DNA of 64,000 nucleotides from Exilibacterium tricleocarpae (GCF_007004655.1 NZ_ML660088.1:388840-452839); one strand, 5' to 3'. Positions 47,800 to 56,420 are shown, numbered from the stretch's first letter. The notes: generated by a model not told the origin, from the letters alone. Numbers and translations are program-made.

Positions 47800-48726
47800 C
47801 TATCCCGCCGGCGGGGGCAGATAAAACACACCGTTTTTTGCCAGCTTGTAGTTTGAAGGTGTTTTTCCCAGGTCGATTGCCTGATAGCCTGACTTTGACA
47901 GGTCATAGGCGAGCAAAGTGGCCGTCGGACCCAGCGATAACATAATCAGCCAACTGGTATCGTATTGCTTAATAGCACTAAGGATATGGTCGTACTTTTC
48001 AAAGGCATTCTTACCGGGGGCGTAGATAAATTCATGTTGGGCAATATTGTGAAACAAATCCTCCTCAAAGAAAAAATGGCTGTTTTTGCCCACCACAAAA
48101 ACGACTTTGCGGTTATGCCATACCTGCTTCAGCAATTCGATATAGCTATCGAATGCCTCTTTTTGACTGGGAAAAATAGTAGTGATGGTAGATGAGTCGT
48201 AAGTTCTATTACAATTAAACAGCCTGAGGACTCTATTACCTCGCCTGATGATAAATTTTTTCCAGGTTTTTGTCAGATCATTTTCACTATTGATGGTATT
48301 GATACCGATTAGAATATTGTTGTCGCTGGTATTAAGAATCTGCTTCAACCTTGCGACCAGCTCGAGATCGTATTTCTGCATCGCCTTGGTGATTCCAATA
48401 CAGAGATTGAATTCGCCGTCGCCAAAGCGGGCTATACTTTTTCTTTCTGCCAATATTTTCTGAATGGTCTCTGTTTCAGTTCTGACTTTGGGATAGTGAT
48501 GAACAAAGTGTTCGATTTTTTTCCGATGGAGCCTGATAACCAGGTCGTCGATCTTATTTCTGACATGCGTGCGCCATGATTTGATCGGCACAAGGCCGAC
48601 AAAAAGACTGGAAATCTTACGGACTATACCCCTTGGGATTTCCAGATCACTCCCCAAGACTTTTTCCCAATATCTATCTGTATGCACTGGTAGTTTTGCT
48701 CCCTGGCGGGGTTTACTAAGCCCCAT
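47800..48726 (-). CDS. GT-D fold glycosyltransferase
   Basis: A 308-residue protein of the GT-D fold family (DUF1792/SP_1767-like), enzymes that add sugars to surface glycans or glycoproteins. The signature ARFGDGEFNLCIG lies near residue 100, and the C-terminal IMLSLGPTATLLAYDLSKSG then YQAIDLGK matches the family. Codon and base use is more AT-rich than neighbours, suggesting transfer. There is no polysaccharide cluster around it. A decayed partial copy of its 5' end lies at 49870-50042 on the same strand, so the locus was once duplicated. The real start may be internal; ATG 48726 is used. Confidence 0.82.
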   Translation of the reverse strand: MGLSKPRQGAKLPVHTDRYWEKVLGSDLEIPRGIVRKISSLFVGLVPIKSWRTHVRNKIDDLVIRLHRKKIEHFVHHYPKVRTETETIQKILAERKSIARFGDGEFNLCIGITKAMQKYDLELVARLKQILNTSDNNILIGINTINSENDLTKTWKKFIIRRGNRVLRLFNCNRTYDSSTITTIFPSQKEAFDSYIELLKQVWHNRKVVFVVGKNSHFFFEEDLFHNIAQHEFIYAPGKNAFEKYDHILSAIKQYDTSWLIMLSLGPTATLLAYDLSKSGYQAIDLGKTPSNYKLAKNGVFYLPPPAG

Positions 48727-48986
48727 AGACGTTTAGTTATATTGGTTTTTTACGCTTTCTTGCAGGATAGCGGGCGGCTTCCAAATACGGTTTCTTGGAA
48801 AGCCTCTGTAATAGTAAAAGACTGGTTGTATGTTTGACATATGCGGATTATGAGCTTTTTATTACGCAGGTTGTCGTTATTCTGCCAGCATCGTGGCTGG
48901 TTGGTTGCCACATGCCTGGAATCAGTTCCCAAAGGCCGGAACTTTACCATAGTAGCGTTAAATGTGGTACGGGTCCTTCCGCCAGC

Positions 48987-49697
48987 CTACTTGGCCACCA
49001 GGGCGGCGCCGGTTGGCACCGGTGGCGAGGTCGCGCCGGGCTTGGCGATACCCAGGACCGCCTGCACCACCAGGACCACCCAGATGGTGATGACCCAGGG
49101 CTTTACCCGCGCGAGACTGCGGATCATCAGTTGGTTGTCGGCGTCGGTGTAACTATCCCGCACCAGCTTGGCATAGGTGGCGCTGAAGCCTTTCAGGTTA
49201 ACGCGGATCATCAGACCGCAGAAAATCAGAAAAGCAAAGGCCAGCAGTTTCGCCACCACCCAGGGGGCCTCGGCCAGTCGCCCGCTGGTGATTGAATAGA
49301 TGCAGGAGACCACCAGGGCCAGGATCACCAGCCAGCGAAAGTGGAAGTCAATGCGGGTCAACGCCGGAATAAAAGCGGCGTTGTGCTTGAAATGCAGCAC
49401 CAGTACCAGGCTCAGCCACACCGGACCCAGCAGTACGATGGCCGCCATCTGCCAGGGTGGGTGGGCAATACCGTTGAACTCAGTGAGCAGGCCGCCGGCG
49501 GTCAGCATTAAGCTCATGCAGATTTTCGGGATCAGATCGCAACCGAGCATAATCCTGGCGGCAGTCAAGCGGGTCTCACGGCAGAGACGCGGGTCGACGA
49601 CAAAGCGGCTCGAGTAAAACACGCCCACATCACCACCGAGCCAGTAACAGAACAGGAGGATATGAATCAGCAGGGTCAACTCGTAGGCAGACAGCAT
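48987..49697 (-). CDS. Multi-pass membrane protein, possibly CopD/DUF2269-like
   Basis: A 236-residue protein with six hydrophobic helices. The start LSAYELTLLIHILLFCYWLG has a conserved-looking His in the first helix, and a second His-rich helix (LVLHFKHNAAF) is central, features that recall CopD or heme-binding four-helix membrane proteins. I cannot name the family with confidence. It lies between the GT-D gene and the decayed GT-D copy, and its GC-rich composition matches the genome core, so it probably predates the duplication around it. Confidence 0.65.
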   Translation of the reverse strand: MLSAYELTLLIHILLFCYWLGGDVGVFYSSRFVVDPRLCRETRLTAARIMLGCDLIPKICMSLMLTAGGLLTEFNGIAHPPWQMAAIVLLGPVWLSLVLVLHFKHNAAFIPALTRIDFHFRWLVILALVVSCIYSITSGRLAEAPWVVAKLLAFAFLIFCGLMIRVNLKGFSATYAKLVRDSYTDADNQLMIRSLARVKPWVITIWVVLVVQAVLGIAKPGATSPPVPTGAALVAK

Positions 49698-49869
49698 TTT
49701 TTGAGACCAGCGACAACCTATACAAAATGGCTTATATTTATAACAATGGGTTTTATTGTACTGCCTCCCCGCATAAATTCAATCCAACTGAGGGAGAAAC
49801 AAAGACACAGGTGAAATCTGGAGCCCTGATTAAAGACGGCGGCGATGCCCGACGCCGGGCCGGCCCAGA

Positions 49870-50042
49870 TGAACGATAGCGCCAGTGGGATCTTCTATGC
49901 AGCCTGGCAACCAGGTTGTCGGCCCTGTTTCTGGGGTTGGTTCGACATGATTGAATCGACGCGAGATTGAACAAAACAGGGGAGATTTTACAGCGTATAT
50001 TCCGTAAGGTTTCCCAATTACTCCCCAATATCTATCTATAGG
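49870..50042 (-). pseudogene. Decayed 5' fragment of a GT-D glycosyltransferase gene
   Basis: On the minus strand this segment aligns with the start of the GT-D gene (47800-48726): the reading CKISPVLFNLASIQS-CRTNPRNRADNLVARLHRR parallels RKISSLFVGLVPIKS-WRTHVRNKIDDLVIRLHRK, and nucleotide identity includes ATAGATAGATATTGGG and CAATCATG. The similarity stops after RLHRR, and the remaining frame (to 49753) is unrelated, so more than 250 codons are missing. Confidence 0.75.
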
Positions 50043-50181
50043 CTTATATCAACACCTACAACGCACCCGGCTGTAAAACCCAGTGATCTTCCGCCCGCAA
50101 GATCCAAAACTCCGGGTCCGCGCGAGAAAAACGATAAAGGACTCGGGGTCGCTACCAGCAGCCTCGCGCACGCAAAGCTGA

Positions 50182-50505
50182 TTAGCGCTTGGGTTTAAGT
50201 TTTACCGCGGTGCCATAGGCTAATAATTCCGCTGAGCCCTGCATAACCGGTGAAGTCGTAAATCGCATCGCCATTATCGCATCAGCACCTTTTGCCTGCG
50301 CTTCGGCGATCATCCTGTCAATGGCCTGTTCCCTGGACTCGGCGAGCATTTTTGTATATTCGGTAATCTCACCGCCCACGAGTGTTCTCAGTCCCGCCAG
50401 TATATCTTTACCGACATGTCTGGCTCTGATGGTATTGCCGCGCACCAGACCGATGGTTTCGGTAATTTCATAGTCAGACAGTTCATCCTGGGTGGTTATC
50501 AGCAT
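50182..50505 (-). CDS. YbjQ family protein
   Basis: A 107-residue member of the YbjQ (DUF74, heavy-metal-binding-like) family, pentameric or decameric proteins of unknown role. Motifs: TIGLVRGNTIRARHVGKDI, AEAQAKGADAIMAMRF and the C-terminal ELLAYGTAVKL. Length is standard. Its start codon coincides with the stop of the upstream small membrane protein, so the two are translationally coupled. Confidence 0.9.
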   Translation of the reverse strand: MLITTQDELSDYEITETIGLVRGNTIRARHVGKDILAGLRTLVGGEITEYTKMLAESREQAIDRMIAEAQAKGADAIMAMRFTTSPVMQGSAELLAYGTAVKLKPKR

Positions 50506-50717
50506 TATTTATCGACCTTTTTTGAGTAATAGTCATCTTCTTTGTTGTTTAACCGTTCTCTTACAACTTTCAGCAGCAGAACACCGACACCGCCAAGCAA
50601 CACCAGGCCGATAATCCCGTAGGGAAACGCAGCAACTATGCCAAACAGCATTGCCGCCAGGTAGAGAGCGGCTATGATGGCAAGTAATGAGTAACCAATT
50701 TTCTCGTAGTTATCCAT
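50505..50717 (-). CDS. Small two-helix membrane protein coupled to ybjQ
   Basis: A 70-residue protein starting MDNYEKIGYSLLAIIAALYL, with two hydrophobic helices (to about residue 52) and a charged tail RERLNNKEDDYYSKKVDK. It is encoded directly before ybjQ with overlapping stop and start. I do not recognise a named family. ATG 50717 is preferred over an upstream frame to 50768. Confidence 0.65.
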   Translation of the reverse strand: MDNYEKIGYSLLAIIAALYLAAMLFGIVAAFPYGIIGLVLLGGVGVLLLKVVRERLNNKEDDYYSKKVDK

Positions 50718-50808
50718 AGTAGTTACCCGCCTTTCTCTCTGTAATACAGTTACGTGATAAAAACACAAACTTGTCTACTGGCCGACAGGCCAGCCATACC
50801 AAGCTGAG

Positions 50809-51177
50809 GTGGATGACTATACCCTGGATTCAGCGAAAAGCGGTAGCAGCAAATACCGCGCCAAAGGGTATTTTTACAAATCTTTGCAAGACCGGAGCCC
50901 GTCCGCAGACAAGTGCGGGTCATCCATCGCTTTGCAGGATGCGGTGCACGTTTGTCACCGACCTGACGGCGCCGTCCCTTCGCCAGACTTGAGCCCGGCT
51001 CGTACGGCTCTCGAAAAACAGATACTGCCGGTCCTTAAAAAAGTGGGTATAGTGGATGATCCGATACAGGGCATGTTTTTCTGTACGGACACCATAGCAC
51101 ACAGCATGAACAATACTGACTTAAGTGAGGAAAAAGGGCTCTACCCCCGGACTCTCGCGAGCCTGAACACTGTCTAA
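50809..51177 (+). CDS. Unrecognised open frame, doubtful gene
   Basis: A 122-codon frame with no recognisable domain, no clear ribosome site and mixed composition. The part after residue 60 (ARTALEKQILPVLKKVGIVD) could be a helix from a once-real protein. It sits in a stretch where two other genes are demonstrably broken, so it may be a remnant. Confidence 0.2.
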   Translation: MDDYTLDSAKSGSSKYRAKGYFYKSLQDRSPSADKCGSSIALQDAVHVCHRPDGAVPSPDLSPARTALEKQILPVLKKVGIVDDPIQGMFFCTDTIAHSMNNTDLSEEKGLYPRTLASLNTV

Positions 51178-51424
51178 AAACACAGCATTGCAATAAATAA
51201 TTCGTATCGCCAACATTGGAGGCGATTTGATGTGTTTATAAGCATGACGCATTCAGAAAATTGACCTAAGAAACTGATATTAAAAGGAATTTTATACTCA
51301 AGTCAAAAGCCTTGCCCGTAGCGTACAGCGCGATGACGTTTTTCAGAACGCTTGCATGGCGCTAGTTGCAATGTTTTGCAAAAACGTCGTGCGAAATCGT
51401 GCATTTGTTTAAAGGGAGATATTC
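51178..51424. other. AT-rich intergenic DNA
   Basis: About 250 bp of AT-rich sequence without a recognised feature, ending in a ribosome site (AAAGGGAGA) before the broken DUF4160 gene. Confidence 0.3.
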
Positions 51425-51710
51425 ATGCCAAAACTATACGAGTAACTTGGAATTGTTCTATTTTTTTACAGCAATGAACATGAACCGATCCATGTACATG
51501 GAAAATACGATGGAAAGGAGACAAAGGCTGAAATCCGTTTTTTACAGAAAAATAAGCAAAATCGTACTGAAAGACAAAGGTCCTGGTTTGGAACCCGCAA
51601 AGCGAAAAGACTTTGAGCAGTTCGTGAACGTTTACGCGGAAGAAATTGCCAACAAATGGGTAGACTACTTTGTCAAGAAAAAGTCGATGGCACCAAAAGT
51701 CATCACTTAG
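51425..51710 (+). pseudogene. Broken DUF4160 gene
   Basis: ATG 51425 begins MPKLYE, then TAA at codon 7; the same frame continues LGIVLFFYSNEHEPIHVHGK and YDGKETKAEI, the DUF4160 signature. The match then moves to another frame near the T-run at 51537 and continues ...AKRKDFEQFVNVYAEEIANK and WVDYFVKKKSMAPKVIT to the stop at 51710. One nonsense mutation and one frameshift therefore separate an otherwise complete gene of about 95 codons. Confidence 0.85.
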
Positions 51711-51713
51711 AAG

Positions 51714-51972
51714 GTGAGAAGTGTCCGAGTTATTGGTTAGTTCCGTAAGACATATAAGTCCCATATTCTCGAACTAACTTTCAATGATGGTCATGTACAA
51801 CTAGTAGATAGTAGATTTTGCCCAGTTCATTTTTTCGAACGGACATCCGGACTATGATAAGTACAAGACTGAAAGTGGTTTTCTAACATACGAACTGGTT
51901 GACGGAAACCTGAATTGGGATGACTACACAATGATTTTCCCGGTAGAAGATCTGTACAGAGGTAAAATATAA
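51714..51972 (+). pseudogene. Broken DUF2442 gene
   Basis: Directly after the DUF4160 remnant, GTG 51714 starts MRSVRVIG followed by TAG, then LELTFNDGHVQLVD in the same frame; the C-terminal half, HPDYDKYKTESGF and LVDGNLNWDDYTMIFPVEDL, is in a different frame and ends at TAA 51970-51972. DUF2442 proteins are the usual partner of DUF4160, so both members of the pair are inactivated. Confidence 0.85.
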
Positions 51973-52085
51973 AGGCATAACATGGTGTCTATACACAAAC
52001 GGCGCACTGGATTCTCTCCATGTCGCACCGGTCGCCGCGTAGCGTTGGGCACTTAAACCAATCAAAAAACTCAAAGGGTGGCAAA

Positions 52086-52463
52086 ATGAGCAATCCGGTC
52101 GGCTGGTTTGAACTTTATGTAGACGATATCGAAAGAGCTAAAAACTTTTATCAGGCAATCTTTGACACGACTCTGGAAAGACTGAGTGACCCTACGGATG
52201 CCAACGCGGAGATGTGGGCTTTTTCTTCAGATTACGAAAATTATGGCGCTGCCGGTGCGCTGGTCAAAATGGAGGGGTTTGCCGCAGGAGCAAACAGCAC
52301 AATAGTATATTTTTCCTGCGAGGACTGCGCAGTGGAAGAGGCGAGAGTAGAAGCTGCCGGCGGTAAAATCCAACAGGCAAAAATGTCGATTGGCGATCAC
52401 GGTTTCTGCACGCTTGCCATAGACACCGAAGGAAATATGTTCGGGCTGCATTCAAATAAATAG
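52086..52463 (+). CDS. VOC family (glyoxalase-like) protein
   Basis: A 125-residue vicinal-oxygen-chelate protein made of two beta-alpha-beta-beta-beta modules: VGWFELYVDDIERAKNFYQA and VEAAGGKIQQAKMSIGDHGF, ending in IDTEGNMFGLHS with the terminal metal-ligand Glu/His region. Such proteins are metal-dependent lyases, dioxygenases or resistance proteins; the substrate is not inferable. ATG 52086 follows GGGTGGC; an upstream in-frame start (52020) is not supported. Confidence 0.88.
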   Translation: MSNPVGWFELYVDDIERAKNFYQAIFDTTLERLSDPTDANAEMWAFSSDYENYGAAGALVKMEGFAAGANSTIVYFSCEDCAVEEARVEAAGGKIQQAKMSIGDHGFCTLAIDTEGNMFGLHSNK

Positions 52464-52795
52464 GTATCTGATACCTCAAAGGCCGCGAATAACCGGACCC
52501 TGCGGGCGAAAAGCCCCAGAGTTCCGGTTGGGCTAATAGCGAAAGGGGGCTCGCCAGGAGAGAATGCCATTCAAGCCGTGGTTCACTGGCCATCGACCGC
52601 ACGACTTACCCAGTGAGAAGCGGTCAAACTCCGGCAGTTCGCCTTCGAGATCGCGCACATCAAAGGCAAAACTGCCAACCACACCGGCAGACGGGCGCTC
52701 GCGCGCATCCAGGCAAAGAGATGACAGTTTGGCCGGAATACCCCACAATCCACCGGCAAACAGGACTACACGTCGATGCTGACCACGAGGCGCCT
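52464..52795. other. Intergenic region, possible repeat element
   Basis: About 330 bp between the VOC and CPXCG genes. A leftward frame (52533-52748, containing GRWPVNHGLNGILSWRAPFR) resembles spurious proteins that I recall being predicted from repeated intergenic DNA in related genomes. I cannot confirm this without a search, and no gene is called. Confidence 0.25.
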
Positions 52796-52990
52796 ATGTT
52801 GACCGAACACCAGGATCGCTGCCCTTACTGCGGTGAAACCATCTCGCTCCTGGTGGACTGCTCCGATGGCGCGCAAACCTACATAGAGGACTGCGAGGTC
52901 TGCTGCCGGCCAATTCAGGTGCGATTTTCAGTCACCGAAGCCGGTGAACTGCAGTCGGTTGACCTGTTCAGTGAAACAGATGTGATCTAG
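52796..52990 (+). CDS. CPXCG motif-containing cysteine-rich protein
   Basis: A 64-residue protein with a CPYCGE motif near residue 10 and DCEVCCRPIQV near residue 37, giving a four-Cys zinc-ribbon-like site. The family is widespread in gammaproteobacteria and uncharacterised. ATG 52796 has GAGG 6 nt upstream and gives the usual short form; the longer frame from 52613 is not supported. The candidate Csr-type small RNA begins just downstream on the same strand. Confidence 0.88.
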   Translation: MLTEHQDRCPYCGETISLLVDCSDGAQTYIEDCEVCCRPIQVRFSVTEAGELQSVDLFSETDVI

Positions 52991-53000
52991 TCCCCATTCT

Positions 53001-53018
53001 TGTAGGAAATATCTCACA
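53001..53018 (+). promoter_or_regulatory. GacA/UvrY-type upstream activating sequence
   Basis: TGTAGGAAATATCTCACA is an 18-bp imperfect palindrome that matches the GacA box TGTAAG-N6-CTTACA with one symmetric mismatch in each half. It lies 10 bp after the CPXCG stop and 50-60 bp before the GGA-rich RNA candidate, as expected for a Gac-controlled Csr/Rsm sRNA promoter. Confidence 0.65.
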
Positions 53019-53069
53019 GAGATTTCAGCCATTGTCATCTATTCTAGCAACCGTTCCTGCGAGACAATA

Positions 53070-53357
53070 CGCAGTAACAGGGAAGTACACACGGACGTCC
53101 CCAGGCCATGTAGGGTCAAGGGAAGCGACCTTTAAGATGCAAAGGAGACGCATCTATCAGGGAGCATCCTCACTCGCAGGATTGTGCGTCAGTGAGATGC
53201 AGAAGCTATGGACGGTTTTCCAAGGGAAAGGGTCGCAACGGATATTCAAGGTAGTCAACACCGGTCATGGAACAAAGGAAGCTCGCAGACTACGGCTCTT
53301 AGGGAAACTCCATTCAGGGCCAGGTCTCACGACCTGGCCCTTTTGGTTTTCTTTTTT
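53070..53357 (+). ncRNA. Candidate CsrB/RsmZ-like small RNA that sequesters CsrA/RsmA
   Basis: This non-coding stretch has about 12 GGA motifs between 53081 and 53305, several in hairpin loops: stem AGATGC/GCATCT with loop AAAGGAGAC (53135-53155); long stem 53164-53200 with loop GGATTG; stem GGTC/GACC with loop AAGGGAAGC (53114-53130); GTAGTC/GACTAC enclosing two more. It ends in a strong intrinsic terminator. Csr/Rsm sRNAs bind the translational regulator CsrA/RsmA through just such GGA loops. The 5' end is uncertain (53050-53075), and a plus-strand frame through it (53032-53475) has no protein resemblance. It is a new locus call, not a similarity hit. Confidence 0.68.
53317..53357 (+). terminator. 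Intrinsic terminator of the small RNA
   Basis: GGGCCAGGT-CTCACG-ACCTGGCCC (53317-53340) is a perfect 9-bp stem with TTTTGGTTTTCTTTTTT after it. The T-tail exists only on the plus strand, so it ends a rightward transcript, not fumC, which arrives from the other side. Confidence 0.9.
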
Positions 53358-53366
53358 ATCTTACCG

Positions 53367-54737
53367 TCATCCCCCGCGGGTCAGCTTTTGTGGGTCCAGC
53401 AGCCGCTCCAGTTCGGCGCGCCCCAAATCGGTTTGCTCCTCCGCCACATCGACAATCGGACGCTCCTCCCGATAGGCTTGCTTGGCAATTTCCGCCGCTT
53501 TCAGGTAGCCGATTACCGGATTTAACGCCGTGACCAAAACCGGATTGCGAGTCAATGCCTGCTGCAAACGGGTCTCGTTAACAGCAAAAGAGGCAATCGC
53601 CTTGTCCGCCAACAGGCCGCCGGCGGCACTCATCAGTTGCAGACTGCCCAAGAGATTGTTGGCTATCATCGGCAACATCACATTGAGTTCGAAGTTGCCC
53701 GACTGGCCGCCGATACTGATCGCGGTATCGTTGCCGATAACCTGGGCGCAGACCATGGCCACCGCTTCAGGAATGACCGGGTTGACCTTGCCCGGCATAA
53801 TCGACGACCCCGGCTGCAACGCCTCGAGTTCTATCTCGCCAAGCCCTGCCAGGGGTCCGGAGTTCATCCAGCGCAGATCGTTGGCAATTTTCATCAGGGT
53901 GACCGCCGCGGTCTTCAACTGGCCCGACAGCGCCACCGCGGTGTCCTGTGAACCGATGGCGGCAAAGAAGTTGTCACTGGGAGTAAACCCCAGACCGGCC
54001 ATATCGCTCAACTCGCGACAGAAACGCCGGGCAAAATCCGGATGCGCGTTGACACCGGTGCCCACCGCCGTCCCCCCTTGCGCCAATCGGGTAACGGCGG
54101 ACTGCAAACCCCGCAACTGCTCGATGTTCTGCCTTATCTGCGCCGCCCATCCGGACAGCACCTGATCGAGGCGCACCGGCATCGCGTCCATCAGGTGCGT
54201 GCGTCCCGTTTTGGTATACGGCACGGCTTTCCCCTTGGTATCGATCACCTCACCCAGATGCTGCAAAGCCGGCAGTAAATCGTTGACCAACCCCAACGCC
54301 GCGCTGACATGAATGGTGGTGGGAATCACGTCGTTGCTGCTTTGACCGCAATTCACATCGTCATTGGGACTGACCGCTTGCCCCAGAATACGACTCGCCA
54401 GGGTGGCGACCACCTCATTGGCGTTCATATTGGAGCTGGTGCCGGAGCCGGTCTGGAACACATCTACGGGAAAATGGGCCATAAAATCCTGCTGCAGCAG
54501 TTGTTGGCAGGCGCTTGAGATGGCGTCTCCCCGCGCCTGCGGCAACTGCCCTAAGGCTACATTGGCCCGGGCCGCAGCCCCTTTCACCAGCAACAGGGCG
54601 CGGATAAACGCCGCCGGCAGCGGCTGCCCGCTGATCGGAAAGTTATCGACGGCGCGCTGGGTCTGGGCTCCGTAGAGCGCTGTCGCGGGCACCGCCACCT
54701 CGCCCATGCTGTCTCGTTCGATACGGGTGTCTGTCAT
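53367..54737 (-). CDS. fumC: Class II fumarate hydratase
   Basis: An oxygen-stable, iron-independent fumarase of the TCA cycle, 456 residues. The family signature GSSIMPGKVNP is intact, as are TGSGTSSNMNANEV, NDDVNCGQSSND and KTGRTHLMDAMP. ATG 54737 gives the normal MTDTRIERDSMGEV start; the upstream extension to 54833 is not homologous. It lies 34 bp downstream of mgsA on the same strand, and the small RNA terminator is right after its stop. Confidence 0.96.
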   Translation of the reverse strand: MTDTRIERDSMGEVAVPATALYGAQTQRAVDNFPISGQPLPAAFIRALLLVKGAAARANVALGQLPQARGDAISSACQQLLQQDFMAHFPVDVFQTGSGTSSNMNANEVVATLASRILGQAVSPNDDVNCGQSSNDVIPTTIHVSAALGLVNDLLPALQHLGEVIDTKGKAVPYTKTGRTHLMDAMPVRLDQVLSGWAAQIRQNIEQLRGLQSAVTRLAQGGTAVGTGVNAHPDFARRFCRELSDMAGLGFTPSDNFFAAIGSQDTAVALSGQLKTAAVTLMKIANDLRWMNSGPLAGLGEIELEALQPGSSIMPGKVNPVIPEAVAMVCAQVIGNDTAISIGGQSGNFELNVMLPMIANNLLGSLQLMSAAGGLLADKAIASFAVNETRLQQALTRNPVLVTALNPVIGYLKAAEIAKQAYREERPIVDVAEEQTDLGRAELERLLDPQKLTRGG

Positions 54738-54771
54738 AATCGCAAGTCCTGGAGGTGTCTGAGACAGGTGC

Positions 54772-55245
54772 TCAACCCGGCTGATCAGCGCGGGTTCGCT
54801 CGGCCAGATAACCCTCGTAGTCCGGCACCTCACGACTGTAAGCGCAGTCCATCTGCGGCGCGGCGATCAACAGATCCGCGGAGCTGCGATTGCAGGCGAC
54901 GGGAATATTCCACACGGCGGCTATGCGCAATAGTGCCTTGACATCGGGGTCGTGAGGCAGGGGTTCGAAGGGGTCCCAGAAAAAGATGAGGAAATCGATA
55001 TGGCCCTGGCTGATCATGGCGCCCAATTGCTGATCTCCCCCCATCGGGCCGCTGATCAGCTTGTCGATCGGCAGCCCCAGGGCCGCCTCCACCTGCGCGC
55101 CGGTGGTGCCGGTGGCGAACAGTTGATGCGCCTGGAGGCGGTCGCGGTGGCTGCGACACCAGTCGATCATAGCGGCTTTGCGGTTATCGTGGGCGACCAG
55201 CGCGATTTTTTTTTGGGGTGGAGATGTGATCTGCTTGTAACGCAC
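54772..55245 (-). CDS. mgsA: Methylglyoxal synthase
   Basis: Converts dihydroxyacetone phosphate to methylglyoxal, a glycolytic bypass used when phosphate is short. The 157-residue protein has [30 protein letters not shown], and the active-site stretches [36 protein letters not shown] and [12 protein letters not shown], all typical of MgsA. It precedes fumC on the same strand. Confidence 0.95.
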   Translation of the reverse strand: MRYKQITSPPQKKIALVAHDNRKAAMIDWCRSHRDRLQAHQLFATGTTGAQVEAALGLPIDKLISGPMGGDQQLGAMISQGHIDFLIFFWDPFEPLPHDPDVKALLRIAAVWNIPVACNRSSADLLIAAPQMDCAYSREVPDYEGYLAERTRADQPG

Positions 55246-55466
55246 GGCTTAACCTCTCTGCCTAGTGTCCTGTCGCCACCGGCAGCACCATGACTACCGG
55301 CAAGCCGATTCCGGCCGATAATCTCCGTTGCTACCGATACACCCTGTTACTGTCGAAATCCCACAGCTGCAACCAGCAGCAACCCATGCCGGAGCCTCGG
55401 GGACTTCGCCATTATAAACAGATAAAAGCGCTGCGTTTTAATCGCGACGCAGCCTGCAACCGGCGG
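55246..55466. other. Intergenic region between mgsA and panB
   Basis: About 220 bp that must hold the mgsA promoter. I see no other feature. Confidence 0.3.
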
Positions 55467-56303
55467 TCACCCCGCAGCGACCCCGGACGGGATCGCTGCC
55501 TCATAGGTATTTTCGCGCGCAGGAAAAGTTCCGGCCCGAACCTCGCGCGCAAACGCCGTCGCGGCCTGATCGATCACCTCCCGCACCGCGCCGAACTCCT
55601 TGTTGAACCGCATCGGCGCCGGGCCGGCATTGAACCCGACCATATCGTTGATCACCAGCACCTGGCCATCACAGTCGGGCCCGGCGCCGATACCAATGGT
55701 GGGAATGCCGATGCAGCGGCTGACCTCCCCGGCCAGTTCGCCGGGAATGGCTTCCAATACCAGGGCAAAGGCCCCCGCCTCTTCCAGCGCCCTGGCATCG
55801 CGCAGCAGTTGCGCGGCCGCCTGCGACTCCCGCGCCTGCACCTTGTTGCCACCCAGCACGTGGAACGATTGCGGTGTCAGCCCCAGGTGCGCCACCACCG
55901 GAATGCCCGCCGCGCTGATGGCCCGCACCGAATCACAGACCCTACCTCCGCCCTCCAGCTTGACCGCACTCACATCGCTTTCCTTGAGCAGGCGCAGTGC
56001 AGCCTGCAGCGCCTGCGGCGGCCCCTGCTGATAGGTGCCGAACGGCAGATCGACCACCACCAGCGCCTGCCGGGCACCGCGGCTGACCATCCCGGCGTGA
56101 TAAATCATCTGTTCGAGCGTCACTTTGAGCGTGGTGTCGTGTCCCTGCACGACACACCCCAGGGTGTCCCCCACCAGCAGTATATCGGCGTGACTGTCGA
56201 GCAGGGTCGCCATGGTGAAGTCATAGGCGGTGAGCATAACGATTTTGCGGCCGCCCTTGCGACCGACAATATCCGGTACCCTGATGGGTTTGAATTGCTG
56301 CAT
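55467..56303 (-). CDS. panB: Ketopantoate hydroxymethyltransferase
   Basis: PanB transfers a methylene group to 2-oxoisovalerate in pantothenate (CoA) synthesis. The 278-residue TIM-barrel protein has KIVMLTAYDFTMATLLD, ADILLVGDTLG with the metal-binding Asp, VVVDLPFGTY, VKLEGG, and GIPVVAHLGLTPQ. The panC gene that usually follows is not present downstream, where mgsA lies. It is divergent from the LysR gene. Confidence 0.95.
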   Translation of the reverse strand: MQQFKPIRVPDIVGRKGGRKIVMLTAYDFTMATLLDSHADILLVGDTLGCVVQGHDTTLKVTLEQMIYHAGMVSRGARQALVVVDLPFGTYQQGPPQALQAALRLLKESDVSAVKLEGGGRVCDSVRAISAAGIPVVAHLGLTPQSFHVLGGNKVQARESQAAAQLLRDARALEEAGAFALVLEAIPGELAGEVSRCIGIPTIGIGAGPDCDGQVLVINDMVGFNAGPAPMRFNKEFGAVREVIDQAATAFAREVRAGTFPARENTYEAAIPSGVAAG

Positions 56304-56380
56304 AGTACCTCCGCTGCCGTGAACGGCGTATCGCTAAAAGTGGTCGTTTCGGATTGATCTGTTTCAATGGCTTCCGCTCC

Positions 56381-56420
56381 ATCTCAACTATCTCCATCTC
56401 AACTATCTCCATCTCAACTA
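56381..56420. repeat. Tandem 15-bp repeat between panB and lysR
   Basis: ATCTCAACTATCTCC occurs at 56381 and 56396 and a partial third copy (ATCTCAACTA) at 56411. It lies in the 5' leader of panB on the opposite strand. Confidence 0.85.

Noticed and set aside
52533-52748. Minus-strand frame containing GRWPVNHGLNGILSWR
   Set aside because: Looks like a spurious frame from repeated intergenic DNA; no start context. Needs a genome-wide BLASTN before any call.
53032-53475. 147-codon frame across the small RNA candidate
   Set aside because: Runs through a strong terminator into the fumC end, no ribosome site or family motif; RNA features explain the sequence better.
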